From Ignavibacteria bacterium (lineage in GTDB: Bacteria > Bacteroidota > Ignavibacteria > SZUA-365), in contig JADKJW010000015.1 in the NCBI GenBank assembly GCA_016720835.1, forward strand, positions 1 to 64,000: a stretch of 64,000 bases of DNA. Direction: 5' to 3'. A program made the position numbers and the translations under genes. Of this stretch, positions 11,189-18,981 are shown piece after piece (position 1 is the stretch's first letter; each line of letters begins with the position of its first letter). The notes under the pieces are model-generated. The model had not been told where the DNA came from. It saw only the letters and a list, made by a program, of their open reading frames with translations, and ran no database searches.

Positions 11189-12232
11189 ATGCCGCAACCG
11201 GATATCGCCCTGTTCTCCCCTCTTCCCCGCGCGGAAGTGATCAAGGCCGTGGAGCGCCGTTCGCCCGCGCGTGTGCCGCTGGTGCAGACGAAGTGGTGGG
11301 GGGAAGGATTCGCGGAACTGCATGGCAACGCACTGCGGCGTTTCGATCGATATCCCGACGATGTCGCGTTCCTCTGGCTGCAGCCGGTGGACATTCCGCG
11401 CATGGGACTTTCGTGGAACACGGACGGCGGCGGCGCGCTCGACGCCCGGCGTGTGCTCGACGACTGGTCCCGCCTCGACGAGTTCATCGACAAGCTGCCT
11501 CGCGCCGATCTCGATCCGCAGTTCGATGCGCTGGCGCGGGAGACCGAGCGGTTGCGCGCGCAGGATCGCTACATCGTCGTTGCCTGGTGGCGGCTGTTTT
11601 TCGAACGGCCGTGGGCCCTGCGCGGCATGGAGAATCTGCTGCTCGACTACGCTCTTGAACAGGAAAACGTCCACCGCCTGCATACTGCGCTCTGCACCCA
11701 GTACTGTTCGTATCTCGATCGCGCGGCGCGGATGTTCGCTCCCGACGGATTCTGGACGAGCGACGATCTCGGGCATCAGACCAATGCCATGATGAGCACC
11801 GCGACCTTCACCGCGATGATCAGGCCCTACTATGACACCGTGGGGTCGTTGCTCCGTGAACGAGGAATCCACTGGTGGCTGCACAGCTGCGGCGACAATA
11901 CCGCGCTGCTGCCCCTGCTCGCGGACGCGGGCGTCGCCGTGTTCCATCCCGTGCAGAAAGGGACGATGGACGCGCGCGCGGTTGCCGACGCGCACGGCGC
12001 GCGCATCGCGTTCTGCGCCGGCATCGACGTGCAGCATGTGCTCCCGTCGGGCTCGACCGACGACGTCCGCGCCGAGGTGCGCGCGCTGCTCGAGATTTTC
12101 GACCGCCCGGACGGGGGCATGTGCATCGCGGCGGGCAACGGCATCCTGCCCGGCACACCGCTCGAGAACATCGAGGCCTTCCTCGAGGAGTCGGTGCGCG
12201 CGGGCGCACGGCACCGGGCGGCGTTTCGCTGA
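11189..12232 (+). CDS. Uroporphyrinogen decarboxylase-family protein (URO-D/MtaA-like)
   Basis: 347 aa. The C-terminal half carries features of the URO-D superfamily: HSCGDNTALLP near residue 230, then an HPVQ segment, CAGIDVQHVLPSGS, and IAAGNGILPGTPLENIEAF near the end. This family includes true HemE and cobalamin-linked methyltransferases (MtaA, MtbA, CmuA), where the H-x-C motif binds zinc. The N-terminal region lacks the canonical HemE opening, and no methyltransferase or corrinoid partner is adjacent. Assignment to haem synthesis is therefore not supported; a methyl-transfer-type role is only a possibility. The start has a weak ribosome site. Stand-alone gene between a strong terminator and an outer-membrane protein gene. 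Confidence 0.7.
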   Translation: MPQPDIALFSPLPRAEVIKAVERRSPARVPLVQTKWWGEGFAELHGNALRRFDRYPDDVAFLWLQPVDIPRMGLSWNTDGGGALDARRVLDDWSRLDEFIDKLPRADLDPQFDALARETERLRAQDRYIVVAWWRLFFERPWALRGMENLLLDYALEQENVHRLHTALCTQYCSYLDRAARMFAPDGFWTSDDLGHQTNAMMSTATFTAMIRPYYDTVGSLLRERGIHWWLHSCGDNTALLPLLADAGVAVFHPVQKGTMDARAVADAHGARIAFCAGIDVQHVLPSGSTDDVRAEVRALLEIFDRPDGGMCIAAGNGILPGTPLENIEAFLEESVRAGARHRAAFR

Positions 12233-12308
12233 CGAGCGCGCTGTTTTGATTTTCACCCCCGCCCGATCTAGCTTGCGAGTTCTTCACCGACATCGATCCA
12301 CGGACAGC

Positions 12309-13217
12309 ATGAGAACCACCCTCACCTTTCGCCGCAACCTGTCGGGACGCGCAGCCCTGCTGACCCTGATGTTCGTCCTGTGCGGCGGACGCGGCATCGC
12401 CCAGACCAGCCCCTTCGACACGTTCTTCGGGGAGTTCAACGGCGTGGCCATCTGGACGTCGCTGGGCGTCAATGCGGACCGCGTGCCGTCGCGGAGAAAC
12501 GACGTGCCGCTGTTCGAGCAATCCCCGATCCGTTTCGGCTTCGAACTGCTGCTCGGACCCTACCCCGCGCAGGAGGAGTCGCCTGAAATGGCGGGCACGA
12601 AGCACGCGATCGACAGCCTGCGCACGCGTCTTGAAACGGAAAAACTCGGCGCGACGCTTCCCGCCGACACCACGCTGATCCCGCGCCTCGAATCGTCGCT
12701 CGAGGCGCAACTGCGCAGGCAGAGCGTGTTGCAACGGTTTGCCGACGAGAACGCGCCGGCGGTGCAGGTGGATCTCGGCGTCGGCTTCGAGTACACGGAT
12801 TCGTTCAGACCCGATGCCCGCGACTACACCATCAAGATGCCGCTCACCGGCGTGTACGTCTCCGCCTATGTCAGTCACGATCTCGTCGCCTGGGAAAACG
12901 GCAGCGCGGGAATCTACGTCGGCGGCAACGTCGGGCACTTTGAACTGCACAACGCCGTGGCATACGGCAACACGGGCGACGACGCGGAGTACGAGGTCAC
13001 CGCATCCACGTACGCGCTGGAGCCTATACTCGGCTGCTACCTCTACTACGAAAGCGGCCGCATCTCGCCGTTCATCGAATTCTCCTACAAGTACCTCGCC
13101 TTCGACGCGCTGCACTACCGGGAGATCAGCGGCGGCCCACCTGCGACGGGAGCTCCGAGACGCCTGGATCTGAGCGGCGTGTATCTGACCATCGGGCTGC
13201 AGATGGCAAAGAAGTAG
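12309..13217 (+). CDS. Outer-membrane beta-barrel protein
   Basis: 302 aa. Signal peptide from MRTTLTFRRNLSGRAALLTL to GRGIAQ. A linker with Glu/Arg-rich helical sequence (residues about 90-150, HAIDSLRTRLETEKLGATLP) comes before beta-strand-rich sequence (VQVDLGVGFEYTDSF, GVYVSAYVSHDLVAW, GIYVGGNVGHFEL, ISPFIEFSYKYLAF, VYLTIGLQMAKK). The mix of aromatic and alternating hydrophobic residues fits an 8-stranded OmpA/OprF-like or PorP-like barrel, but no named family is recognised. The stop is followed directly by the tract GGGAGTGGGGAGTGGGGAG. Confidence 0.6.
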   Translation: MRTTLTFRRNLSGRAALLTLMFVLCGGRGIAQTSPFDTFFGEFNGVAIWTSLGVNADRVPSRRNDVPLFEQSPIRFGFELLLGPYPAQEESPEMAGTKHAIDSLRTRLETEKLGATLPADTTLIPRLESSLEAQLRRQSVLQRFADENAPAVQVDLGVGFEYTDSFRPDARDYTIKMPLTGVYVSAYVSHDLVAWENGSAGIYVGGNVGHFELHNAVAYGNTGDDAEYEVTASTYALEPILGCYLYYESGRISPFIEFSYKYLAFDALHYREISGGPPATGAPRRLDLSGVYLTIGLQMAKK

Positions 13218-13276
13218 GGAGTGGGGAGTGGGGAGACGGAAACGGTTCCTCGAGAGATGATCGGGACAGACGTTCC

Positions 13277-13849
13277 CTAACGAGCGTTAGGCATGCTGCT
13301 ATTTCGCGTCGTGCGACTTCCATGCGCCTCCCACCTCCCCTGCACGAATCCGTTCGGATACGCCTGCGACGACAGCAGGCGCAGTCGCACATCCCCGGGG
13401 AGCGGTCCGAACAACGGGATGCCCTCGCCCAACAGGACGGGCAGCACCGTAATGGTCATGTCGTCGATCAGTCCGGCCGCGAGAAATTGTTGTATGGTCA
13501 ATCCGCCGTCGACGTAGATGCGCCCGACGCCCTCCGCGTGCAAGCGGGTATATAACATTTCCGGTGTTTCGGATGTCGCGAGCACGTCTGCTATGGCCGC
13601 AGCGGGCCGCGCGAGCGGCCTGTGTGTCAATACCATCACGCGTGTGTCGCCGTACGGCCATGCATCGAAGGCGGCGACGGTGTCGAAGGTGTTGCGCCCC
13701 ATCACCAGAAGATCGACGCTGTCCATGAATTCCCGGTACCCGTAATCCTCCCCGTCGATGCCTTCGGCTCCGGTAAGCCAGTCGATGCTGCCGTCTTTTC
13801 GCGCGATGAATCCGTCGAGGCTGATGGCGATGAAGATGGATGCGCGCAT
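13277..13849 (-). CDS. Dihydrofolate reductase-family protein (RibD C-terminal-like)
   Basis: 190 aa. It begins MRASIFIAISLDGFIARKDG, the typical opening of the stand-alone RibD_C/DHFR-like reductases. It contains DLLVMGRNTFD near residue 50, an NADPH-binding motif region, YVDGGLTIQQFLAAGLIDDM near residue 115 and VLLGEGIPLFGP near residue 135. Known relatives include YyaP/YwjB proteins; the substrate is unknown and this is not the essential FolA. It is convergent with the outer-membrane gene at 12309 and faces a repeat-filled gap upstream. Start ATG 13849 opens straight into the conserved beta strand, so the start is secure. Confidence 0.85.
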   Translation of the reverse strand: MRASIFIAISLDGFIARKDGSIDWLTGAEGIDGEDYGYREFMDSVDLLVMGRNTFDTVAAFDAWPYGDTRVMVLTHRPLARPAAAIADVLATSETPEMLYTRLHAEGVGRIYVDGGLTIQQFLAAGLIDDMTITVLPVLLGEGIPLFGPLPGDVRLRLLSSQAYPNGFVQGRWEAHGSRTTRNSSMPNAR

Positions 13850-13906
13850 GGGGTCATTCCGATGTGAAAATGGAGTGGTGGAGTAGTGGAATAAAGGAAA
13901 AATTGC

Positions 13907-13940
13907 GGGTGGGGCCGGCGTCCCTGCCGGCTGATTCCGG
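13907..13940 (-). repeat. Short hairpin repeat (GGAATC...CCCCACCC family)
   Basis: GGGTGGGGCCGGC and GCCGGCTGATTCC flank a GTCCCT centre. Read on the minus strand it starts GGAATC and ends CCCCACCC, the same ends as copies near 51477, 56321 and the longer modules at 51392, 56229, 57338 and 57428. Confidence 0.6.
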
Positions 13941-13995
13941 GAGTGATGGACTGATGGAGTGATGGAGTAGAGGACTGAACAGAGATTCCGCGTCC

Positions 13996-14115
13996 GTCAT
14001 CCTGAGCGCAGCAGCCTGCCCTGAGCGAAGCCGAAGGGAAGGATCTGCCATGAAAGGCCTGGACGCTGCTTGCAGACTGAACGGCCAGATTCTTCTCTTC
14101 GCGCAGAATGACGGG
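13996..14115. repeat. Inverted pair of TCATCCTGAGCG/GAAGGATCTG-type repeats
   Basis: 13996-14047 reads GTCATCCTGAGCG...GAGCGAAGCCGAAGGGAAGGATCTG. 14088-14115 reads AGATTCTTCTCTTCGCGCAGAATGACGG, a degenerate inverted copy. A third copy (GCAGATCCTTCACTTCG TTCAGGATGACGGA) lies at 24578-24605. This motif class is widespread between genes of environmental bacteria. Confidence 0.65.
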
Positions 14116-14192
14116 AGAGCTCAGATCTCTCTTCACGATGTATTCGCTTTGTACGAAGCGCAACATGGCGAGGCCAGCATGAACGATCGCTT

Positions 14193-14255
14193 CAGGAACG
14201 CCTTTGGCGCGGTCTTCTTTGCCGCCAACGCGACGGCGAAATGTCCGATGAACAT
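14193..14255 (-). pseudogene. Fragment of a small integral-membrane protein gene
   Basis: Read on the minus strand from ATG 14255 the sequence gives MFIGHFAVALAAKKTAPKAF. I recognise this as the N terminus of a widespread family of uncharacterised membrane proteins that begin MFIGHYAVALAAKK. The similarity stops after about 21 residues and the rest of the ORF is unrelated. It appears to be a truncated remnant stranded among repeats. Confidence 0.4.
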
Positions 14256-14387
14256 GAGGAAAAACTGGGTTGTGAAGGGTGTTGTGCACCGCGAATCTAG
14301 CATCTCGTCACCATGATTCAAAGAGCCGCATCCACATGCCGTACCGAACGTATTCAACGCCACGATGGTACTCTGAATTGCTCATCC

Positions 14388-14544
14388 GTCTTCTGTCTTC
14401 TGTCTTCTGACTTCTGACTTCTGTCTTCTATCTTCTGACTTCTGTCTTCTGTCTTCTGACTTCTGTCTTCTATCTTCTGACTTCTGTCTTCTGTCTTCTG
14501 GATTCTGGATTCTGGATTCTGGATTCCTGGATTCCTGTCTTCTT
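14388..14544. repeat. Degenerate heptamer tandem array (GTCTTCT/GACTTCT)
   Basis: About 20 consecutive 7-bp units with variants GTCTTCT, GACTTCT, ATCTTCT and GGATTCT. The array ends about 40 bp before the histidine kinase start. No coding potential beyond low-complexity frames. Confidence 0.85.
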
Positions 14545-14579
14545 GGAATTCGCCCCGTCGCTGTCTATGTTTCAAGGTT

Positions 14580-15689
14580 ATGGAACCCGCAACACTGAAG
14601 GAATGCATCGACCTGCACCGCGAAGAGATTATTCGCGTCTGGTCCGAGCTCTGGAATTACATCCAGCGCCGCCGACCCGAGTCGCACTTTCCCGATCCGC
14701 CGTACGCGTCCATCCTTGCGCAGATGCCGCATGATCCGTCGTACTCGCCCCCCCTCTCGGAGGACATCGTGGCGTGGTTCGAGGATTCTCCCGTCTTCTG
14801 CACGGGCGCCGCGTTCTGCCAGATGCATGTGTCGATCGCGTCCATCCTGGTGCGCGAGCAGTACCCGCAGCGGGCGGGCATTCTCTCCGAACTCGAAACC
14901 TCGCTCGAGGCCCTCATCCTCGACTCCGGCACCCGCAAGTGGATCGCGAATGTCCTGCAGGACACGGGCAAGCAGGAAGTGGCGCAGTCGGAGCGTCTCG
15001 CCGTCATCGGGCAGCTCGCCGCGGGCGTGGCGCACGAAATCGGCAATCCGCTCACGTCCATTTCCTCCATCGTGCAGCTCCTCGAACGCAGAAGCGAGGA
15101 TCCCTTCGTCTCCGGCCAGCTCAAGGAAGTGAAGCGGAGCATCGACCGCATCGCGCGCATCGTGCGCGAGCTCGTGGATTTCTCGCGCCCGGCGCCCTCG
15201 GTGCCCTCCATGGTGCAGGTCAACGACATCCTCGCCACCGCCATCCGGCTCATGCATTACGACCACCGCGCGCAAAAAGTCGAATTCACGGCCGAACACA
15301 ATCCCGACCTCCCGATCGTGCATATCGTCGCCGATCAGCTGCTGCAGGTGCTGCTCAACCTCCTCATCAATGCCGTCGATGCCATGGACGGCGTCGGGGC
15401 GGTCGCGACGCGCACGGGCTGCGATTCGCGCGGCGTCGTCATCACGATCACGGACAGCGGGCACGGCATCCCCGCCTCGATCATTGCGCGCATCTTCGAT
15501 CCCTTCTTCACGACCAAGCCGATGGGCAAGGGCACCGGTCTGGGCCTGTCCGTCAGCTACGGCATCATGAAGCGCTACGGCGGACACATCGACGTCGACA
15601 GCGAAGTCGGCGTCGGCAGCACCTTCACCATTGTCCTCCCGCTCGCCCCTCCTCCGCCTGCCGCGACAGTTTCCGGCGTCAAAAGCTGA
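14580..15689 (+). CDS. Cytoplasmic sensor histidine kinase
   Basis: 369 aa. An N-terminal region (residues 1-135) of unknown fold has no membrane segment, so the protein is probably soluble and senses an internal signal. HisKA H-box: LAAGVAHEIGNPLTSI with phospho-acceptor His about 152. HATPase domain: N-box NLLINAVDAMDG, G1 DSGHGIPASI, F-box FDPFFTTK, G2 GKGTGLGLSVSYGIMKRYGG. This class matches NtrB/ZraS-like kinases that partner sigma54 activators. The next gene, 73 bp downstream, encodes exactly such a regulator, so they form a two-component pair. The gap between them holds a GATTCAC heptamer array. The ribosome site is weak (CAAGG just upstream). Confidence 0.9.
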   Translation: MEPATLKECIDLHREEIIRVWSELWNYIQRRRPESHFPDPPYASILAQMPHDPSYSPPLSEDIVAWFEDSPVFCTGAAFCQMHVSIASILVREQYPQRAGILSELETSLEALILDSGTRKWIANVLQDTGKQEVAQSERLAVIGQLAAGVAHEIGNPLTSISSIVQLLERRSEDPFVSGQLKEVKRSIDRIARIVRELVDFSRPAPSVPSMVQVNDILATAIRLMHYDHRAQKVEFTAEHNPDLPIVHIVADQLLQVLLNLLINAVDAMDGVGAVATRTGCDSRGVVITITDSGHGIPASIIARIFDPFFTTKPMGKGTGLGLSVSYGIMKRYGGHIDVDSEVGVGSTFTIVLPLAPPPPAATVSGVKS

Positions 15690-15697
15690 TTTCTTCC

Positions 15698-15753
15698 GAT
15701 TCACGATTCACGATTCACGATTCACGATTCACGATTCACGATTCACGATTCAC
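15698..15753. repeat. GATTCAC heptamer array, eight perfect copies
   Basis: Eight exact GATTCAC units fill the gap between the histidine kinase stop and the response regulator start. Related arrays with GACTCAC/GATTCAC variants occur at 56369-56435 and 57520-57616. Confidence 0.9.
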
Positions 15754-15762
15754 GACGCCCCC

Positions 15763-17130
15763 ATGCCGCACAGCATTCTCATTGTCGACGACGAACAAGG
15801 CATCCGCGATTCGCTCGGCCTGCTGCTGGCGGACTCGGGATACGTGACGGAGCGCGCCGAAACGGGCGAGGCCGCCCTCGAGCAGCTCTCGAAGCGCGAC
15901 TTCGATCTCGTGCTCTGCGACATTCGCATGCCCGGCATCGACGGCATCGAACTCCTCCGCCGCACGCGCGAATGGTATCCGCGCACGTCGGTGATGATCA
16001 TGACGGCGTACGCCTCCGTCGATACGGCCATCGAAGCCCTGCGCAACGGCGCCTACGACTACGTCATGAAGCCCGTCGACTTCGACGAACTGCTCATCCG
16101 CGTGCGGCACCTCCTCAAACACCGCCGCGTGCTCGACGAAAACGCCGTGCTTCGCAAACGGCTGCGCGACGATGCCGCCTTCGACACCATCATCGGCAAG
16201 AGCCGGCAGATGGAGAAGGTGTTCGACCTGATCCGGAAAGTCGCCCCGGCGCGCAGCAACGTGCTGATCACCGGAAAGAGCGGCACCGGCAAGGAACTCG
16301 TCGCCAAGGCGATCCACTACAACAGCGAGCGGCGGGACAACGTCTTCCTGCCCGTGAACTGCGGCGCCATCAGCGAGACCCTCATCGAGAGCGAACTGTT
16401 CGGACACAAGCGCGGCGCCTTCACCGACGCGTTCCAGGACAAGCAGGGCGTCTTCCAGCTCGCGGACGGGGGCACGCTCTTCCTCGACGAAGTGGGCGAG
16501 ATTCCCATGCACCTGCAGGTGAAACTGCTCCGCGTGCTCGACGAGCGCGAGGTGACGCCCGTCGGCGGTTCCGCCTCGGTGAAAGTGGATGTCCGCATCC
16601 TCAGCGCGACGAACCAGAATCTCTTCGCGAAAGTGCAGGAGGGCACCTTCCGCGAGGACCTGTTCTACCGCCTGAATGTCGTGGAAATCCGCCTGCCCAG
16701 CCTGCAGGAGCGCACCGAGGACATCCCCCTGCTCGTCGACTTCTTCGTGCAGAAATACAACGCGGAGATGGGACGTTCCATCCGCGGACTGAGCAACGAC
16801 ACCATGCGCATGCTGATGCAGCACGAATGGCGCGGAGGCGTGCGCGAACTCGAGAACGTGATCGAGCGCGCGGTCATTTTCTGCGACACCGACACCATCT
16901 CGCCCGCCGAACTGCCGACGACGTTCCGCGGCGAAGAAGCCGCCCTCGTCGCCCCGGACGATTTCCGCGACGCCATGCGCCTCTACGAGCGCAGGCATAT
17001 CCTGGAAATGCTGCAGAAGAACGGGTTCAACAAGGAACAGGCCGCGAAGGCGCTGAACATCGGCCTCTCGTCCCTCTACCGGAAAATCGACGAACTCGAC
17101 ATCGGCGCCGGCGACCTGAAAGGCGCATAA
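15763..17130 (+). CDS. NtrC-family sigma54-dependent response regulator
   Basis: 455 aa with three domains. Receiver domain, residues 1-120: acidic pair DDE at 9-11, phospho-acceptor Asp53 in LCDIRMPG, conserved Lys in YVMKPVD. Sigma54-interacting AAA+ domain, about 145-375: Walker A TGKSGTGKE, GAFTDAF loop that contacts sigma54, Walker B GGTLFLDEVGEI, arginine-finger region FREDLFYRL. Fis-type HTH at the C terminus: KEQAAKALNIGLSSLYRKI. It should activate sigma54 promoters when phosphorylated by the upstream kinase; targets are not visible. A 131-bp stretch covering its last 33 codons and the following hairpin is repeated at 23091-23221 with only synonymous coding changes. Confidence 0.93.
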   Translation: MPHSILIVDDEQGIRDSLGLLLADSGYVTERAETGEAALEQLSKRDFDLVLCDIRMPGIDGIELLRRTREWYPRTSVMIMTAYASVDTAIEALRNGAYDYVMKPVDFDELLIRVRHLLKHRRVLDENAVLRKRLRDDAAFDTIIGKSRQMEKVFDLIRKVAPARSNVLITGKSGTGKELVAKAIHYNSERRDNVFLPVNCGAISETLIESELFGHKRGAFTDAFQDKQGVFQLADGGTLFLDEVGEIPMHLQVKLLRVLDEREVTPVGGSASVKVDVRILSATNQNLFAKVQEGTFREDLFYRLNVVEIRLPSLQERTEDIPLLVDFFVQKYNAEMGRSIRGLSNDTMRMLMQHEWRGGVRELENVIERAVIFCDTDTISPAELPTTFRGEEAALVAPDDFRDAMRLYERRHILEMLQKNGFNKEQAAKALNIGLSSLYRKIDELDIGAGDLKGA

Positions 17131-17161
17131 CGCGTGAAGGCGGCCCGACAGGCCGCCTTCA
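17031..17161 (+). repeat. Left copy of 131-bp direct repeat (3-prime end of response regulator plus hairpin)
   Basis: It starts CAAGGAACAGGCCGCGAAGG and ends with the hairpin. The right copy is exactly 6060 bp downstream without indels. By eye 8 of 131 positions differ. All those in codons are synonymous, and two of the changes fall in the hairpin loop. Confidence 0.9.
17136..17160 (+). terminator. Hairpin after the response regulator
   Basis: 10-bp perfect stem GAAGGCGGCC / GGCCGCCTTC with loop CGACA, 5 bp after the response regulator stop. There is no T-run on the plus strand, so it may be a bidirectional or Rho-assisted end. The same stem with loop AGAGA is at 23196-23220. Confidence 0.6.
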
Positions 17162-17211
17162 AATGGCAATGTCATTCGCCAGGAGCCCGGATGCGTAGCG
17201 TCTCCACGGGA

Positions 17212-18981
17212 TCAGCGCTTGATCACCAACATCTTCTTTACCTTCACATCCACTCCGACGGAAGCGGTGATGAAATATGTGCCGTCAGGCAAACCCTCGT
17301 TATCGACCGGGACGATAAAGGTGCCCGGTTGCCTTTCGCCATCGGCGAGAACGCGTAGCTCACTGCCGTTGATGTCGCAGAGTGCGAGACGGACCTGACC
17401 CTGCTCACGCAGGGTGCAGGATATCACCGATTCCGCCATTGCCGGATGAGGATATATCTCGGAAAGCGTCAATGCACCGGCCAATGGCACCGCGATTTCG
17501 CGAATACCAACAACACCGCCCGTTGTGATTTTTGCAACGTATGAATTCGCTGTGCCGGATCTGAAATCCATCCAGGAGAGCATCAACTCTCCCGGAGCTG
17601 TCGCAGCGATGTCGAAATATGATCTTTGACCGGAAGGGATCTGGCATACGAGCAAACCGTCTGGCCCGTATATCGGTATCCGGTTGCTGTCGATGCGTTG
17701 AATATATATCGATTGCAGACCTTTCCCTCCATTCGCGAACCACACACCACCCTTTCCGTCCACAATCATATTGTGACCAGTATCCCTGTATGCTCCCGGG
17801 CTCAGAATCAGTGTGCCGATCGAATCGCCCCAGACAACGCGATTATCGGCAGTGATCCGTTGCATGTAATAATTCGGTACCGTTCCGTAGGGGCCCCAGC
17901 AATTCGCTGCAATAATGGCTCCACCCCTTCCATCGGAGATCATATCATATTTTCCAAAACCATCGCAGAAGAAATAGCCATCCTGGCCGAGAGGCAACGC
18001 GCCTGTACTGTCGATGTGCTGCACGATTTCATTGTGAACGCTTCGCGCTGACCACGAGACAAATGCGCCGCCGCGTCCGTCGCTGATCGCCCACAACTTA
18101 TCTCGTTGTCCAGAGGGAGTCATGCTGAGCGGGATGCCGTATTGTATCCAACGATAATGTCCATCACCACTGAACAGTTGCGCCCAGGTTTGATCTTCAT
18201 TGTTGCTCGCGGATCCTTCAGCCCAGAATACCATTGCAGTACCCGGCTGTGGGCCGCTCACAACACGGACGTTTCTAAACCTCACTTTGTTGTTGCGGTT
18301 CGTGAGCCGATTTCCTTCATCACCCCATAATCTCTTCCCATCACTATCGATGTGTTGAAGCCATGGTGTGAAATTTCCAGCAGTATCATTACCGATGGAT
18401 CCAACAAAAACACCTCCAAGACTGTCGACCGCCATGGTTATTCCATAACAGGAGATGGAACTTGCCAGCGTGCCATTATCAGGCCACAGGAGCCTGCCGG
18501 AAGTATCCAGTTTCTGGACGCGCAAGTCAGATCCATATTCCCAGGCGATGAACACGCCGCCATCATGCGGATCGGCGATCATTTCGGCATACGCTTGCGT
18601 CCGGACACCGTCGCCGAACGACACCTGCTGTCCGGATTGACTCCAGAGATACCGTCCATCGGATGATATCCGTTGTGCCGCGATGAATATATCCGTTGTG
18701 GAGTGCTGCTGCCAGCATACAAACACTCCGCCTTGTCCATCCGCTTCGATACTGGGCAGGGCGTGCAAGTCTTTATCCATGGTATCAGGCACAGCAACAG
18801 AGATACCGCATGGGAGCCATTGCGCGGTTGCAGTTACTACCGGAAACAGCATGCTTGCTGCGATGAGGATATGCATCATCACAAATGATGTTGAACTCGC
18901 GCTTTGCAGGTTCTGTGACCCAGAATAGCTGTCTAAACGATAGTTCGTTCGCGGCGGCTGCTTCGAATTATCATGGTTCAT
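17212..18981 (-). CDS. Secreted T9SS cargo protein, probable beta-propeller
   Basis: 589 aa from ATG 18981, which overlaps the upstream stop as ATGA. An alternative start at 18879 (MMHILIAASMLFPVVTATAQ) would put the signal peptide at the very N terminus. Repeated segments of about 45-60 residues carry motifs such as DGQGGVFVCWQQ, DPHDGGVFIAWEYG, DSLGGVFVGS, DGRGGAFVSWSA, DGRGGAIIAA and DGKGGVWFANGG. They resemble blades of a beta-propeller. The last 85 residues form a type A T9SS sorting domain (LSEIYPHPA, GLPDGTYFI, VKKMLVIKR). The protein is therefore expected to be exported through the outer membrane and surface-attached or released. G+C looks lower than in the flanking housekeeping genes. 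Confidence 0.75.
   Translation of the reverse strand: MNHDNSKQPPRTNYRLDSYSGSQNLQSASSTSFVMMHILIAASMLFPVVTATAQWLPCGISVAVPDTMDKDLHALPSIEADGQGGVFVCWQQHSTTDIFIAAQRISSDGRYLWSQSGQQVSFGDGVRTQAYAEMIADPHDGGVFIAWEYGSDLRVQKLDTSGRLLWPDNGTLASSISCYGITMAVDSLGGVFVGSIGNDTAGNFTPWLQHIDSDGKRLWGDEGNRLTNRNNKVRFRNVRVVSGPQPGTAMVFWAEGSASNNEDQTWAQLFSGDGHYRWIQYGIPLSMTPSGQRDKLWAISDGRGGAFVSWSARSVHNEIVQHIDSTGALPLGQDGYFFCDGFGKYDMISDGRGGAIIAANCWGPYGTVPNYYMQRITADNRVVWGDSIGTLILSPGAYRDTGHNMIVDGKGGVWFANGGKGLQSIYIQRIDSNRIPIYGPDGLLVCQIPSGQRSYFDIAATAPGELMLSWMDFRSGTANSYVAKITTGGVVGIREIAVPLAGALTLSEIYPHPAMAESVISCTLREQGQVRLALCDINGSELRVLADGERQPGTFIVPVDNEGLPDGTYFITASVGVDVKVKKMLVIKR

Larger units (their letters stand above)
13850..14579. 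other. 730-bp intergenic region made mostly of repeats
   Basis: Contains, in order: a GGGGCCGGC hairpin repeat, short ATGGAGTGATGGAG tracts, two inverted copies of a TCATCCTGAGCG-type repeat, a decayed gene fragment on the minus strand and a long heptamer array. No intact gene. The small ORFs here on either strand have no family features other than the fragment listed separately. Confidence 0.6.

Noticed and set aside
13702..14289. 195-aa minus-strand ORF upstream of the DHFR-like gene
   Set aside because: It runs through repeats and overlaps the DHFR-like gene in another frame; no family features.
14388..14544. CRISPR array or coding repeat
   Set aside because: Simple 7-bp microsatellite without spacers, start codon or ribosome site.
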